A program made the translations under genes and the position numbers. 64,000 nt of DNA, taken from assembly GCA_946480465.1 (NCBI GenBank), contig CAMLJY010000005.1, forward strand, positions 62,001 to 126,000, given 5' to 3'. Origin of the DNA: an uncultured Burkholderiales bacterium. GTDB lineage: Bacteria; Pseudomonadota; Gammaproteobacteria; Burkholderiales; Burkholderiaceae. A model generated the notes under the pieces. That model did no database searches. It was not told the DNA's origin and worked only from the letters and a program-made list of their open reading frames with translations. Position 1 is the stretch's first letter; every line of letters starts with the position of its first letter. Below, one piece after another: positions 1-8,246 of this stretch.

Positions 1-76
1 TGATGCGCGACAGCGAGGCGGTGGACGCAGACGCCCACGGCGGCCCGGACCGCGGCTTGCCAGCGTCCCACCGGGA

Positions 77-928
77 CTACGAGCCGGCGCGGCGGTAGAT
101 CATCCGGTAGACCAGCGCGACCAGCACGCTGCCGCCCAGCAGGTTGCCGGCGATGACGATCGCCAGCTGCGCCGCGGCCCTCAGCGGCTCCACCGGCGCG
201 CCCAGCAGCGCGGCGAGCGGGAAGAAATACATGTTGGCGATCGAGTGCTCGAAGCCGGCGGCGACGAAGGCGGTGATCGGGAACACGATGGCGACGGCCT
301 TGTCCGCGACGCTGCGGGCGGCCTGGCTCATCCACACCGCCATGCACACCAGCAGGTTGCACAGCACGCCGCGGAAGAAGGCCTCGGCCGGCGGCAGCTC
401 GAGCTTGGCCAGGGCGATGCGCACCACCGCCTGCCCCACCGCGCCGCCGTTCAGGCCGCCGTGGCCCGACCACCAGGCCAGCAGGGCCAGGCCGGCCGCG
501 CCGGCGCCGTTGGCGGCGCACACCACGGTCCAGTTGCGCAGCAGCTCGCGCGTGTTCACCTGGCCATCGGCCCAGGCCATGGCCAGCAGGTTGTTGCCGG
601 TGAACAGCTCGGCGCCCGCCACCGTGATGATCAGCAGCCCGAGCGAGAAGGCCAGGCCGCCGGCGAATCGCGCCGCGGCGAAGCCCAGCGTGGCGTCGGC
701 GGCCACCAGCGTGAACATCAGCGAACCCAGGCCGATGTAGGCGCCGGCCAGCAGGCCCAGCAGCACCAGCGAGCGCATCGGCAGCCGGGCCTTGACGATG
801 CTGAAGGCCCGCACGCGCGCGGCGATCTCCGCCGGTGCATAGGCGTCGAAAGGAGCGTGCCTCCGGTGCGGCACGGGCAGCGGAGCCGCGTCGGCCGGCA
901 GGGTCACCGCGTCACTGTCCCGTTTCAC
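77..928 (-). CDS. Formate/nitrite transporter (FNT) family channel
   Basis: This is a 283-residue inner-membrane protein of the FocA/NirC family. Such pentameric channels move small monovalent anions such as formate or nitrite. About six hydrophobic segments are visible after a roughly 45-residue cytoplasmic N-terminus. Family hallmarks include AELFTGNN near residue 107 and FEHSIANMYF near residue 228, whose histidine is the conserved pore histidine. It lies 37 bp downstream of a small ORF (966-1124) and probably shares its promoter, an FNR-type box at 1185-1198. That would fit anaerobic formate or nitrite handling. The substrate cannot be told from sequence. Family identity is secure. Confidence 0.9.
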   Translation of the reverse strand: MKRDSDAVTLPADAAPLPVPHRRHAPFDAYAPAEIAARVRAFSIVKARLPMRSLVLLGLLAGAYIGLGSLMFTLVAADATLGFAAARFAGGLAFSLGLLIITVAGAELFTGNNLLAMAWADGQVNTRELLRNWTVVCAANGAGAAGLALLAWWSGHGGLNGGAVGQAVVRIALAKLELPPAEAFFRGVLCNLLVCMAVWMSQAARSVADKAVAIVFPITAFVAAGFEHSIANMYFFPLAALLGAPVEPLRAAAQLAIVIAGNLLGGSVLVALVYRMIYRRAGS

Positions 929-965
929 GGTTCCGTCTCACGGTCCCGCCCCCCACGCTCCCGCC

Positions 966-1124
966 TCACAGCCCCGCTTCCCGCAGCCGGCCCAGCAGTT
1001 CTTCGGTCAGTGGGCAGTCGTCACCCGGCCAGGCCTCGGCATCGGCGCCCGCATCGGCCGGGCACGTCGCCGCCGCCGACACGTCGGACAGCTGTTCGAG
1101 GAGGGTCGCGGTCGCTTCCATCAT
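966..1124 (-). CDS. Small acidic protein of unknown function
   Basis: This short ORF encodes 52 residues starting MMEATATLLEQLSD and ending ELLGRLREAGL. I recognise no domain. It is supported by position: its ATG is 67.5 bp from the centre of the FNR-type box at 1185-1198, with a -10-like CAGCAT between, and its stop is 37 bp before the transporter gene. The ribosome binding site is weak (a GAAGCGAG stretch just upstream). It could be a genuine small protein co-expressed with the transporter or a fortuitous ORF in the leader. A second in-frame ATG follows at 1121. Confidence 0.45.
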   Translation of the reverse strand: MMEATATLLEQLSDVSAAATCPADAGADAEAWPGDDCPLTEELLGRLREAGL

Positions 1125-1184
1125 GTCGCTCGCTTCGCCCGTTGCGGATGTCTTCCATGCTGGGGCAGCCGGGGTGGCCGCCGC

Positions 1185-1198
1185 TTGCGATTGCGCAA
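1185..1198 (-). promoter_or_regulatory. FNR-type box TTGCGATTGCGCAA
   Basis: A 14-bp palindrome with both TTG and CAA intact. A -10-like CAGCAT (minus strand, 1162 to 1157) starts 29.5 bp from the box centre. It points at the small ORF/FNT transporter operon. Confidence 0.7.
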
Positions 1199-1248
1199 TC
1201 GCGCAGCGGCTTCGCGGCCGGCGCGGCGGCAGCGGCAGCGATGTCCGC

Positions 1249-1262
1249 TTGATCCCACGCAA
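1249..1262 (+). promoter_or_regulatory. FNR-type box TTGATCCCACGCAA
   Basis: Both half-sites are intact and the left half, TTGAT, equals the E. coli FNR half-site. CATGCT at 1284-1289 starts 28.5 bp from the centre. The ATG of the downstream kinase-like gene is 62.5 bp from the centre. Confidence 0.7.
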
Positions 1263-1317
1263 GTCGTTGGGCCGGGCGTCCGCCATGCTGGCGGGCATGT
1301 CTGCCGGGAGCCTGCCC

Positions 1318-2400
1318 ATGTCCACCCTCTCGTTCTCGATGCCGGCGCCGCAGCCCGTGCCGGCACCTGCGCCGGACAGCGCCGCGGTGCTGCGCATGCT
1401 GATGTCGCCGGCCGTGCGCCCGCGCGAGGACGGCCCGCCGCGGCTGGTGGAGACGCACATGTCCTGGGTGGTGCTGGACCGCCGGCATGCGCTGAAGCTG
1501 AAGAAGCCGGTGCGCTACCCGCCGCTGTTCGACAACTCCACCCTGGCCGCGCGCGAACGCGATGCCCGGGCCGAACTGCGGCTGAACCGGCGCCTGGCAC
1601 CGCAGGTGTACCAGCGCCTGCTGGCGGTGCAGTGGGATGGCCACGCGATGTCGCTGGTGCCCGACGACGAGCGCGGCGGCGGCGGCACCACGATCGAATG
1701 GGTGGTGTGCATGCAGCGGCTGCCGGCCGAGCGCATGGTCGACCAGCTGATCGCGCGCGGCGAGCTGCTGCGCGGCCACGTCGAGAGCATCGCCGTGCTG
1801 CTGTCGCGCTTCTTCGCCGCGGCGGTGCCCGCGCCGATCGATGCGGCCGCGCACCTGCGCCGATTCAGCGACGAAATGGCGCGCCACCGCGCGATGCTGG
1901 CCGCGCGGCCCGAGCTGCCGCAGGCCACCGCGGTGCTGGCCCTGGCCGAGCGGACCCTGGCCGCGCTGGCCCCGGCGCTGGAGCGGCGCTTGCGGCAGGG
2001 GCACGTGGTCGACGGCCACGGCGACCTGCGGCCGGAGCACGTCTGCCTGCTGGAGCAGCCGGTGGTGATCGACGGCCTCACCTTCAACGATGCGCTGCGC
2101 CAGCTCGATCCCTTCGAGGAGATCGCCGGCTTCTCGCTCGAATGCGAGCGCCTGGGCGCGGCCTGGGCCGGGCCGCTGCTGATCGAGCGCTGCCGCGAGC
2201 GCCTGGACGACGACCCGGGCGACGCGCTGCTGGCGTTCTACCGCGCGAATGCCGCGCTGCTGCGTGCGCGGCTGGCGGTGGGCCACCTGCTCGACGAGCA
2301 TCCGGTGGACCCGGAGCGCTGGTGCGTTCGTGCGCGCTGGTACCTGGCGCGGGCGGCCGAAGCCCTGGCCTTGCTGCCCGCGGAGGATGCTAACGAGTGA
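1318..2400 (+). CDS. APH-fold phosphotransferase-like protein (COG2187-type)
   Basis: This is a 360-residue cytoplasmic protein resembling the aminoglycoside phosphotransferase/choline kinase fold. The C-terminal half carries VVDGHGDLRPEHV, a version of the HGDxxxxN catalytic loop (Brenner motif) with His in place of Asn. It is followed by IDGLTFNDALRQLDPFEEIAG, where an acidic metal-binding region is expected. An N-terminal LKLKKPV segment could supply the ATP-contacting lysine. The start at 1318 is preceded by GGGAG seven bases upstream and fits the FNR-box promoter at 1249-1262. Its 3' end overlaps the convergent PRPP synthetase gene by 11 bp. The natural substrate is unknown; it should not be read as a resistance gene. 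Confidence 0.75.
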   Translation: MSTLSFSMPAPQPVPAPAPDSAAVLRMLMSPAVRPREDGPPRLVETHMSWVVLDRRHALKLKKPVRYPPLFDNSTLAARERDARAELRLNRRLAPQVYQRLLAVQWDGHAMSLVPDDERGGGGTTIEWVVCMQRLPAERMVDQLIARGELLRGHVESIAVLLSRFFAAAVPAPIDAAAHLRRFSDEMARHRAMLAARPELPQATAVLALAERTLAALAPALERRLRQGHVVDGHGDLRPEHVCLLEQPVVIDGLTFNDALRQLDPFEEIAGFSLECERLGAAWAGPLLIERCRERLDDDPGDALLAFYRANAALLRARLAVGHLLDEHPVDPERWCVRARWYLARAAEALALLPAEDANE

Positions 2401-3349
2401 AGGACGTGTGGCTGGCGCGGATCACCGCGGCCAGCGCGTTCACGCAGCTCGTCGTCCGGAGCTTGGCGCGCAGCGCGTCGCCGTCGGCCAGGCGGAAGGC
2501 GGGCACCGAATCGCTCACCAGCACCTCGGCGATGGACGGCTCGGCCAGCCGCTGGGCCGAAGGCGGCACGAACAGGCCGTGCGCCGCGCACACCCGCACC
2601 CGGCGCGCGCCGGCAGCCAGCAGCGCGGCAGCGGCCCGCTGCACGGTGCCGCCGGTGGCGATCAGGTCGTCCACCAGCAGCACCTCGCGCTCGCGCACGT
2701 CGCCGGCCACCAGCTCGCCGCCGGACAGCACGCCGCCGCTGCGGCGCTTGTCCACCATGGCCAGTGCCACCGGCCGGTCGAGGCGCTCGGCCAGGTCTTC
2801 CTGCCAGGCCTGCGCGCGCTTCAGGCCGCCGGGGTCTGGCGAAGCAACGGCCAGCGGTCCGGCGGCGGCCAGCGTGGCGGCCTCGGCCGCGAACAGCCGG
2901 TGCAGCGGCACGTGCCAGACCGGGCAGCGGAAAGCGTTCTCCACCGCGGCGATGTTGTGCGCTTCCACGGTGACCAACTGCGCCACGCCCGCCGCCTCCA
3001 TCAGCTGCGCGACGTAGCGCAGCGTGACGGGATCGAAGGGCTTGGTGCGCCGGTCCTTGCGCGCGAAAGCCAGGTAGGGCACCACGGCCGTCACGCGCGC
3101 CGCGCCGTGGTCCTTCAGCACGGCGGTGAAGAACAGCAGCCGGCACAGCTTGTCGCGCGGCGAATCGCCCGGCTCGCCGTACAGCGAGGCCAGCACGTAG
3201 ACGTCGGCGCCGCGCGGGTCGGCCAGCGGCCGCAGCTTGGCTTCGCCATCCTCGAACGCGCGCTCTTCATGGGGCGAGAGGTCGGTGTCCAGCGCCTGTG
3301 CCAGCGCGAGCGCAAAGGCCCGGTCCTGGGGCTGCAGCGCAAAGAGCAT
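2390..3349 (-). CDS. prs: Ribose-phosphate pyrophosphokinase (PRPP synthetase)
   Basis: This enzyme of about 319 residues makes PRPP from ribose 5-phosphate and ATP for nucleotide and NAD synthesis. FARKDRRTKPFDPVT near residue 100 is the conserved ATP/catalytic region, and VLLVDDLIATGGTV near residue 220 is the type I phosphoribosyl-binding loop. Length matches the family. A GTG at 3352 directly precedes the ATG, and either could start translation from the GGAGG just upstream. It is the last gene of a BON-hydrolase-PRPP synthetase operon. It is probably an accessory copy alongside a housekeeping prs elsewhere (inference). The window also holds a nicotinate phosphoribosyltransferase and a phosphoribosyltransferase-like protein, which links it to NAD salvage. 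Confidence 0.9.
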   Translation of the reverse strand: MLFALQPQDRAFALALAQALDTDLSPHEERAFEDGEAKLRPLADPRGADVYVLASLYGEPGDSPRDKLCRLLFFTAVLKDHGAARVTAVVPYLAFARKDRRTKPFDPVTLRYVAQLMEAAGVAQLVTVEAHNIAAVENAFRCPVWHVPLHRLFAAEAATLAAAGPLAVASPDPGGLKRAQAWQEDLAERLDRPVALAMVDKRRSGGVLSGGELVAGDVREREVLLVDDLIATGGTVQRAAAALLAAGARRVRVCAAHGLFVPPSAQRLAEPSIAEVLVSDSVPAFRLADGDALRAKLRTTSCVNALAAVIRASHTSFTR

Positions 3350-3368
3350 CACGGGCGGCCTCCGCCGC

Positions 3369-4076
3369 TCAAGCCGCCGCGCGCGGCAGGGGCGTCGCCG
3401 TCCGGTCGGGGCGCTGGGGTGATGGGCCCGGCAGGGGCTTCAGGCGCGCCACACCGAAGGCGCGGCGGAACCAGTCGATCGCCAGCTCGGCGGCCCGGTC
3501 CAGCGCGCCGGCCTCCATGAACAGGTGGCTCGCGCCGGGCACCACCGCCACGCGGCATTCGCTGCCGAGGGCGGGGCGGGTGTCGAGGTTCAGGGTCAGC
3601 ACCTGCGGATCGGCACTGCCGACGATCAGCAACGTCGGCACGCCGACACGGCCGGGTGCTGACGCCAGGTCGACGCGGCCGCTGCGGCACACCACCGCGC
3701 TGACCTGGCCGGCGCGCGCGGCGGCGCAGTCCAGCGCGGCGGCCGCGCCGGTGCTGGCGCCGAAGAGCCCCAGCGGCAGCACGCGCAGCGTCGGCTCGGC
3801 CCGCAGGTGGTCGATGCAATCGCCCAGCCGCGCGGCGAGCAGGTCGATGTCGAACACCTTGGCCTCGTCGGCGGCCTCTGGTGGCAGCAGCAGGTCCACC
3901 AGCAGGGTGCCGATGCCGTGCTCGCGCAGGCGTTCTGCCACACGGCGGTTGCGCGGGCTGCGCCGCCCGCTGCCGCTGCCGTGCGCGAACACCACCAGGC
4001 CGATCGCCGCGGCCGGCACCATCAGTTCCGCTTCCAGTCCCGCCGGGGCGATCGTCAGCCGGCGGTCCATCGCCAT
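3369..4076 (-). CDS. Alpha/beta hydrolase, dienelactone-hydrolase-like
   Basis: This 235-residue protein has the oxyanion-region motif FAHGSGSGRRSPRN, a GASTG nucleophile elbow, an acidic residue in GSADP and a histidine in GASHLF. The triad therefore looks complete. I chose the ATG at 4076 (MAMDRRL) because GGAAG lies eight bases upstream; an ATG at 4109 and a TTG at 4115 overlapping the previous stop are alternatives. It sits between the BON gene and the PRPP synthetase gene with small gaps. A paralogue that has lost the catalytic serine lies at 14113-14766. The substrate is unknown. Confidence 0.8.
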   Translation of the reverse strand: MAMDRRLTIAPAGLEAELMVPAAAIGLVVFAHGSGSGRRSPRNRRVAERLREHGIGTLLVDLLLPPEAADEAKVFDIDLLAARLGDCIDHLRAEPTLRVLPLGLFGASTGAAAALDCAAARAGQVSAVVCRSGRVDLASAPGRVGVPTLLIVGSADPQVLTLNLDTRPALGSECRVAVVPGASHLFMEAGALDRAAELAIDWFRRAFGVARLKPLPGPSPQRPDRTATPLPRAAA

Positions 4077-4111
4077 CGTCGTCACTTCCACTCCCTTCGG
4101 CCGGTTCATCG

Positions 4112-4762
4112 TCAACTGACGTGCAGTTCGTCGACGACGCCGCGCACGCCGGGCGCGGCCCAGGCGGCGCCGTGGGCGGCCGCGCGCTCGTGCTGCGAAT
4201 GCACCGTGCCGCGCAGCGTCACGATGCCGTCGTCCACCCGGATGTCCATGTGCTTGGCCTCGCGCTGGGCCTGGCGCGTCAAGGCCTCGCGGATGCGCTG
4301 CTCGATGCCGGCCGGCGTCGGGCGCTGCTTGAGCGCGATCTCGTCGCTGACGCCGATCACGCCCACCAGGTTGCGCACCGCCTCCTCCGCGTCGCGGCGC
4401 TGGAAGGCCCAGTCGACCTGGCCGCGCAGCGTGATCCAGCCCTTGTCGACGGTCACCTGCACCGCCTCCCGCGGCAGCACGGTGTGCCAGCGCAGCGCCG
4501 ATTCGGCCGCGCGGGCGATGTCGGTGTCATCGCGGCGGTGATCGGGCGAAAGCCGCACGTCCAGCTCCAGCGCCAGCGCCTTCACGCCGGCCACGCGGCT
4601 CAGGGCGCGCTCGACGGCCCACTTCTCGGGATAGCTCTCCAGGTGGCCACTGACGGTGACGATGCCGTTCTGCACCGCGATGCCGATCGCGTCGGCCTTG
4701 ACTTCCGGATCCCAGGCCAGCTCGGCCTCGAGGTCGCGCTTCAGTTCCGCATCAGTCTTCAT
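4112..4762 (-). CDS. Protein with three BON domains
   Basis: This 216-residue protein consists of three consecutive BON domains at roughly residues 3-70, 76-145 and 148-216. Each has the pattern of a helix, then an I/VTLxG strand, then a valine-rich C-terminal strand (IVTVSGHLES, WITLRGQVDW, IVTLRGTVHS). BON domains bind phospholipids or act in envelope stability, as in OsmY. No signal peptide is visible, so the product may be cytoplasmic or peripheral. Start: AAGGAG six bases before the ATG at 4762. It heads an operon with the hydrolase and PRPP synthetase, driven from the box at 4818-4831. Confidence 0.88.
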   Translation of the reverse strand: MKTDAELKRDLEAELAWDPEVKADAIGIAVQNGIVTVSGHLESYPEKWAVERALSRVAGVKALALELDVRLSPDHRRDDTDIARAAESALRWHTVLPREAVQVTVDKGWITLRGQVDWAFQRRDAEEAVRNLVGVIGVSDEIALKQRPTPAGIEQRIREALTRQAQREAKHMDIRVDDGIVTLRGTVHSQHERAAAHGAAWAAPGVRGVVDELHVS

Positions 4763-4817
4763 GCGCATCTCCTTGCATTGCCAGCCGGAACCTTAGGAGC
4801 GCGCGATGGCCGCCGAT

Positions 4818-4831
4818 TTGCGCATGCTCAG
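4818..4831 (-). promoter_or_regulatory. FNR-type box TTGCGCATGCTCAG (one mismatch)
   Basis: The right half ends CAG instead of CAA. A -10-like TAAGGT (minus strand, 4795 to 4790) lies 29.5 bp from the centre and the BON start codon 62.5 bp away, so I take it as the BON operon promoter site. Confidence 0.6.
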
Positions 4832-4865
4832 CTTCGTTCGCGGGCGCATGCCGCGGGGCCGACGC

Positions 4866-4879
4866 TTGCGCATGCGCAA
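4866..4879 (+). promoter_or_regulatory. FNR-type box TTGCGCATGCGCAA
   Basis: A perfect palindrome identical to those at 8198 and 28646. CACAGT at 4902-4907 starts 29.5 bp from the centre. The target is the diguanylate cyclase gene. Confidence 0.75.
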
Positions 4880-4943
4880 CTGCGGCCGAACCCAGGCTGC
4901 GCACAGTGCGGCAGATCCAATCGCACCGCCCAGGCCGTTGCCC

Positions 4944-5852
4944 ATGAACCAGAAGCTCCGCGATGCCGGCGTGCGCACGCTGCTGGTGCGACTGGCCCTC
5001 GCCGTCCTGTTGTCGGTGGTGGCGGTGACCGGCCTGGCGCTGGCGGCCGCCGATCGCACGCTGTCCGGCGATGGCGCGGTGTTGTCGGTGCTGGTGGGCG
5101 TGGCCAGCCTCGGCTTCGGGCTCGGCGCGGTGGGGGCCCTGGTGCTCGGGCGGCGCCTGTGCACCGCGGTGAACGCGTTGCGCGCCGCGGCCGATCGGCT
5201 GGCCCGCGGCGAGCCGGTGGACCTGCGGCCGCTGCGCGTGGCCGAGGCCGACCAGGCCGTGGCCGCGCTGCGCCGCGCCTATCGCCGGATGCACTCGTGC
5301 CGGCACCAGCGCGACGAGGCCCTGCAGCGCAGCCGGCTGCTGGCCTACGAGGCCCGGCACGACCCGATGACCAAGCTGCTGAACCGGCCCGCGCTGGAGC
5401 GGCAGTTGGCCGACCGGCTGCAGCTCAACCGCAGCGAAGGGCGGCCGCTGACGCTGTTCTTCATCGACATCGACGACTTCAAGCCCGTCAACGACCGGCA
5501 TGGCCACCTGGTGGGCGATGACCTGCTGCGCGCCTTCGCGGCGCGCCTGCGCGCGGGCATTCGCGACGGCGACTGCGCCGCGCGCGTCGGCGGCGACGAG
5601 TTCGTCGTGGTCTTCGATTCGATGACGCCGGCTGAGGCGCTGCCGGTGGCCGAACAGCTGGTCGAGCGCTTGTCGGCGCCGTACTCGGTGCGGCAGCTCA
5701 GCCTGCGCGTCGGCGCCTGCATCGGCATCGCCGCCTGCCCGGACCACGGCTGCACGGCACCGGCCCTGATCAAGGCGGCCGACGAGGCGATGTACCGCGC
5801 CAAGTCGGCCGGCAAAAACGACTTCCGCGTGTCGGGCCTGTCTCCGCTCTGA
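4944..5852 (+). CDS. Membrane diguanylate cyclase (GGDEF)
   Basis: This 302-residue inner-membrane protein has two hydrophobic helices (about residues 10-32 and 42-65), then a short HAMP-like/coiled-coil linker and a GGDEF domain from about residue 135. The active-site loop reads RVGGDEFVVV. An RDGD motif five residues before it is an intact inhibitory I-site, so the enzyme should make cyclic di-GMP and be feedback-inhibited. The ATG at 4944 is chosen because the FNR-type promoter (box 4866-4879, -10-like 4902-4907) rules out upstream starts. The signal sensed by the membrane part is unknown. Confidence 0.9.
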   Translation: MNQKLRDAGVRTLLVRLALAVLLSVVAVTGLALAAADRTLSGDGAVLSVLVGVASLGFGLGAVGALVLGRRLCTAVNALRAAADRLARGEPVDLRPLRVAEADQAVAALRRAYRRMHSCRHQRDEALQRSRLLAYEARHDPMTKLLNRPALERQLADRLQLNRSEGRPLTLFFIDIDDFKPVNDRHGHLVGDDLLRAFAARLRAGIRDGDCAARVGGDEFVVVFDSMTPAEALPVAEQLVERLSAPYSVRQLSLRVGACIGIAACPDHGCTAPALIKAADEAMYRAKSAGKNDFRVSGLSPL

Positions 5853-5909
5853 TGCGCGCACGGGTTCGGCGGAGCCGCCTGGAACCGCCTGGAGCCGCCT
5901 GGGGCGGGC

Positions 5910-5923
5910 TTGAGCCCGCGCAA
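5910..5923 (+). promoter_or_regulatory. FNR-type box TTGAGCCCGCGCAA
   Basis: Both half-sites are intact. GACGAT at 5946-5951 starts 29.5 bp from the centre, and the start codon of the BCAM0308-type gene is 65.5 bp away. Confidence 0.7.
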
Positions 5924-5981
5924 TCGCGCGGCGCGCAGGCGGGGCGACGATGGTTGCCAACAGCACGAAGGAGAGCGAGCG

Positions 5982-6482
5982 ATGTCCCGAACCCATTCCC
6001 CGCCGCGCGCGCATCACCCAGCCAGGGCGATGATGCAGCCTGAGTCGCACGACCCCTACCGCGCGCACGGCAAGCTGCCCGAGCCCAGCTGGTGCCCGCT
6101 GTGTGGCGCGGTGTACGAGCAGGGGCGCTGGCAATGGAAGGAGCGCCTCGCGGCCACCGCGCCGCAGGCGGTCTGTCCGGCCTGCCAGCGGCAGCGCGCG
6201 GGCGATGCGGCCGGCACGCTGCACGTGCACGGCGCCTTCTTCGCCGAGCACCGGGACGAACTGCTGCAGCGCATCCGCCACTATGCGGAGCATGAGGTCG
6301 AGGAGCACCCGCAGCAGCGCATCCTGGCGATCGAGGAGGCCGCCGACGGCGTGCTGGTCAGCACGACCAGCGTGCGGCTCGCCCGCGGCCTCGGCCAGGC
6401 CTTGCGGCGCGCCTACCAGGGGAGCCTGGTGATGCAGGCGTCGCCAGGGCAGGACCTGGTCCGGATCGACTGGAGCCGGTGA
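5982..6482 (+). CDS. BCAM0308-family zinc-ribbon protein
   Basis: This 166-residue protein has two CxxC pairs, CPLCGAVYEQG and CPACQRQR, about 33 residues apart, as in a zinc ribbon. An alpha/beta C-terminal half follows (FFAEHRDELLQRIRHYAEHEVEEHP and beyond). It resembles the Burkholderiales protein named after BCAM0308, which from memory belongs to the low-oxygen-activated locus of B. cenocepacia. Function is unknown; RNA or ribosome binding is a guess from similarity to NMD3-type zinc ribbons. AAGGAG lies eight bases before the ATG at 5982. Confidence 0.75.
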   Translation: MSRTHSPPRAHHPARAMMQPESHDPYRAHGKLPEPSWCPLCGAVYEQGRWQWKERLAATAPQAVCPACQRQRAGDAAGTLHVHGAFFAEHRDELLQRIRHYAEHEVEEHPQQRILAIEEAADGVLVSTTSVRLARGLGQALRRAYQGSLVMQASPGQDLVRIDWSR

Positions 6483-6499
6483 CGGAGCGGGCTGCCGGC

Positions 6500-6513
6500 T
6501 TGAGCGGGCTCAA
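6500..6513 (+). promoter_or_regulatory. FNR-type box TTGAGCGGGCTCAA
   Basis: A near-perfect palindrome. CACGCT at 6535-6540 starts 28.5 bp from the centre. The position implies transcription starting near 6547, upstream of the sensor kinase gene. Confidence 0.7.
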
Positions 6514-6578
6514 GCCGCCCGGCGGTTGACGTGGCACGCTGGCCGCGTGCGCCGGCCAACGCCGCGCCCGGAGTGCCG

Positions 6579-8186
6579 GTGCTGTCACTGCCCGATCAGA
6601 CCGTCTTCCTGTCGACCTGGCCGGCCGAGCGCCGGCACGCGCGCTGGGCCGGGGCAGCGGTGGCGGCCAGCCTTGCGCTGATGCTGTCGCTGGCGCCATT
6701 CGCCGCGCGGCCGCTGCCGCGCAGCGTGGTGTTCCTGCCGCTGTACGAGTCGGCGATCGTCGTGCTGTACGGGGTGACCGCCGCGCTGCTGCTGGGCCAG
6801 TACGTCATCCAGCGCGCGCTGCCGCTGCTGTTCCTGGTCGCGGCCTACGTCTATGGCGGCGCGATGGCCGTGTACCACGCGCTCAGCTTCCCGGGCATGT
6901 TCAGTCCGGGCGGCCTGCTCGGCGCCGGCCCGCAGTCCACCGCCTGGATCTACTTCTCGTGGCATGGCGGCGCCTCGCTGGCGATGGCGGCCTACGGGAT
7001 CGCGGCGCGCGGGGACAAGGGCACGGCCTGGCGCGACCTGTCGGACCGCGCAGGCGTGCTCAGTGCCGGCGCGGCCGTGCTGTTGGCCTTGGGAACGGCC
7101 ACCGCCGTGATGCTGCTGTGCACCCAGGGCCACGACGTACTGCCCGGCATCATGAGCGGCGATTCCGATCGGCCGGGCAAGCGCCTCGTCGCCGTGTCGA
7201 CCATGGCCGCAATGGCCTTGGCCCTGCCCGCGCTGGCCTGGCGCCGGCGGCTGGCGGTGCTGGACCTGTGGCTGCTGGTGGCGCTCAGCGTGTGGCTGTG
7301 TGAACTGATGCTGGAAGCGGTGCTCAACGAGGGGCGCTACTCGCTCGGCTGGTACGCTGGCCGCGTCTTTGGCCTGGCAGCAACCGGCATGCTGCTGATG
7401 GTGCTGATCGTGCAGGACAGCCGCACGCACCGTCGGCTCGTCGAGCTGCTGGCGCTGGCGCTGTCGCAACGCCGGCGGATCGAACTGGGCGAGCGCGACC
7501 TGGCGGCCACCCGGCGAGCTGCCTGCGAGGCGCGGCGGGTCGAGCTGGAGCTGCGCCGGCTGGCGCAGGCCCGCTTCGAATCGCGCGAGGAGGAGCGCCG
7601 CCGCCTCGCGCGCGACCTGCACGACGACCTCGGCCAGCTGCTGGCCGTCCTCAAGATGGAGCTGCGCCGGGGGACCGGCGAGGCCGGCGCGGCACGCGCG
7701 CTGAAGATCATCGATGCCGCGGTGGCCAGCATGCGCCGCATCGTCGCCGACCTGCGTCCGACGATGCTGGACGACCTGGGCGCGGTGCAGGCGATCGAAG
7801 CCTACCTGCAGCAGTTCGCCGAGCTGCACGGCATCGAGTGCGCGCTGTCCGTCGATCCCCCCGAGGCGCAGTTGCCGCCACACTGCGCGACCGCGGTCTT
7901 CCGCATCGTGCAGGAGGCGCTCGGCAACGTTGCGCGGCATGCCGGCGCCACCGGCGTGCAGGTGCGCTTGTCCATCGACGGCGAGCAGGTGCGGGTGCGG
8001 GTCACGGACGACGGCCGTGGCTTCGACACCGCGGCGCGGCCCCGCACCGGCGCGACGGGCCTGGCCGGCATGCGCGAACGCGTGCTGGCCCTGGGCGGGC
8101 GCCTGGTGGTCGAATCGACGCCCGGGCGCGGCACGCGGCTGGAGGCCAGCATTCCGCTGCAGCAGCCGGCTGCCGGCCGCGCCTGA
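6579..8186 (+). CDS. Membrane sensor histidine kinase, MASE4-like, NarX-type transmitter
   Basis: This kinase of about 535 residues has seven to eight hydrophobic segments in its first 290 residues, resembling the MASE4 integral sensory domain. A coiled coil, a HisKA_3 domain (RRLARDLHDDLGQLLA, His being the phospho-acceptor) and an HATPase_c domain with N, G1 (VTDDGRGFD) and G2 (GATGLAGMRER) boxes follow. Upstream GTG codons at 6531 and 6573 exist. The promoter geometry (box 6500-6513, -10-like 6535-6540) excludes 6531. GTG 6579 has GGAG five bases upstream, but 6573 remains possible. The likely partner is a NarL-type regulator such as 13372-14052 (inference). Confidence 0.85.
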   Translation: MLSLPDQTVFLSTWPAERRHARWAGAAVAASLALMLSLAPFAARPLPRSVVFLPLYESAIVVLYGVTAALLLGQYVIQRALPLLFLVAAYVYGGAMAVYHALSFPGMFSPGGLLGAGPQSTAWIYFSWHGGASLAMAAYGIAARGDKGTAWRDLSDRAGVLSAGAAVLLALGTATAVMLLCTQGHDVLPGIMSGDSDRPGKRLVAVSTMAAMALALPALAWRRRLAVLDLWLLVALSVWLCELMLEAVLNEGRYSLGWYAGRVFGLAATGMLLMVLIVQDSRTHRRLVELLALALSQRRRIELGERDLAATRRAACEARRVELELRRLAQARFESREEERRRLARDLHDDLGQLLAVLKMELRRGTGEAGAARALKIIDAAVASMRRIVADLRPTMLDDLGAVQAIEAYLQQFAELHGIECALSVDPPEAQLPPHCATAVFRIVQEALGNVARHAGATGVQVRLSIDGEQVRVRVTDDGRGFDTAARPRTGATGLAGMRERVLALGGRLVVESTPGRGTRLEASIPLQQPAAGRA

Positions 8187-8197
8187 TCCCGGTGCGC

Positions 8198-8211
8198 TTG
8201 CGCATGCGCAA
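8198..8211 (+). promoter_or_regulatory. FNR-type box TTGCGCATGCGCAA
   Basis: A perfect palindrome. CAGAAT at 8234-8239 starts 29.5 bp from the centre. The predicted transcription start falls at the ATG of the next gene (8247), suggesting a leaderless mRNA. Confidence 0.72.
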
Positions 8212-8246
8212 GCCCGTTCGCGGCCCTGGCTCCCAGAATCCTGCAC

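Noticed and set aside
1021..2301. Minus-strand frame opposite the APH-like gene
   Set aside because: His/Gln/Arg-rich antisense translation with no domain; the plus-strand product has a recognisable catalytic loop.
1318..2400. Aminoglycoside resistance gene
   Set aside because: The APH-like loop is general to the kinase fold; the FND...LDPFEEIAG context and the locus point to a housekeeping or stress protein.
6531..6578. Upstream GTG start for the sensor kinase at 6531
   Set aside because: It lies on the predicted -10 element of the FNR-type promoter, so it would be upstream of the transcription start.
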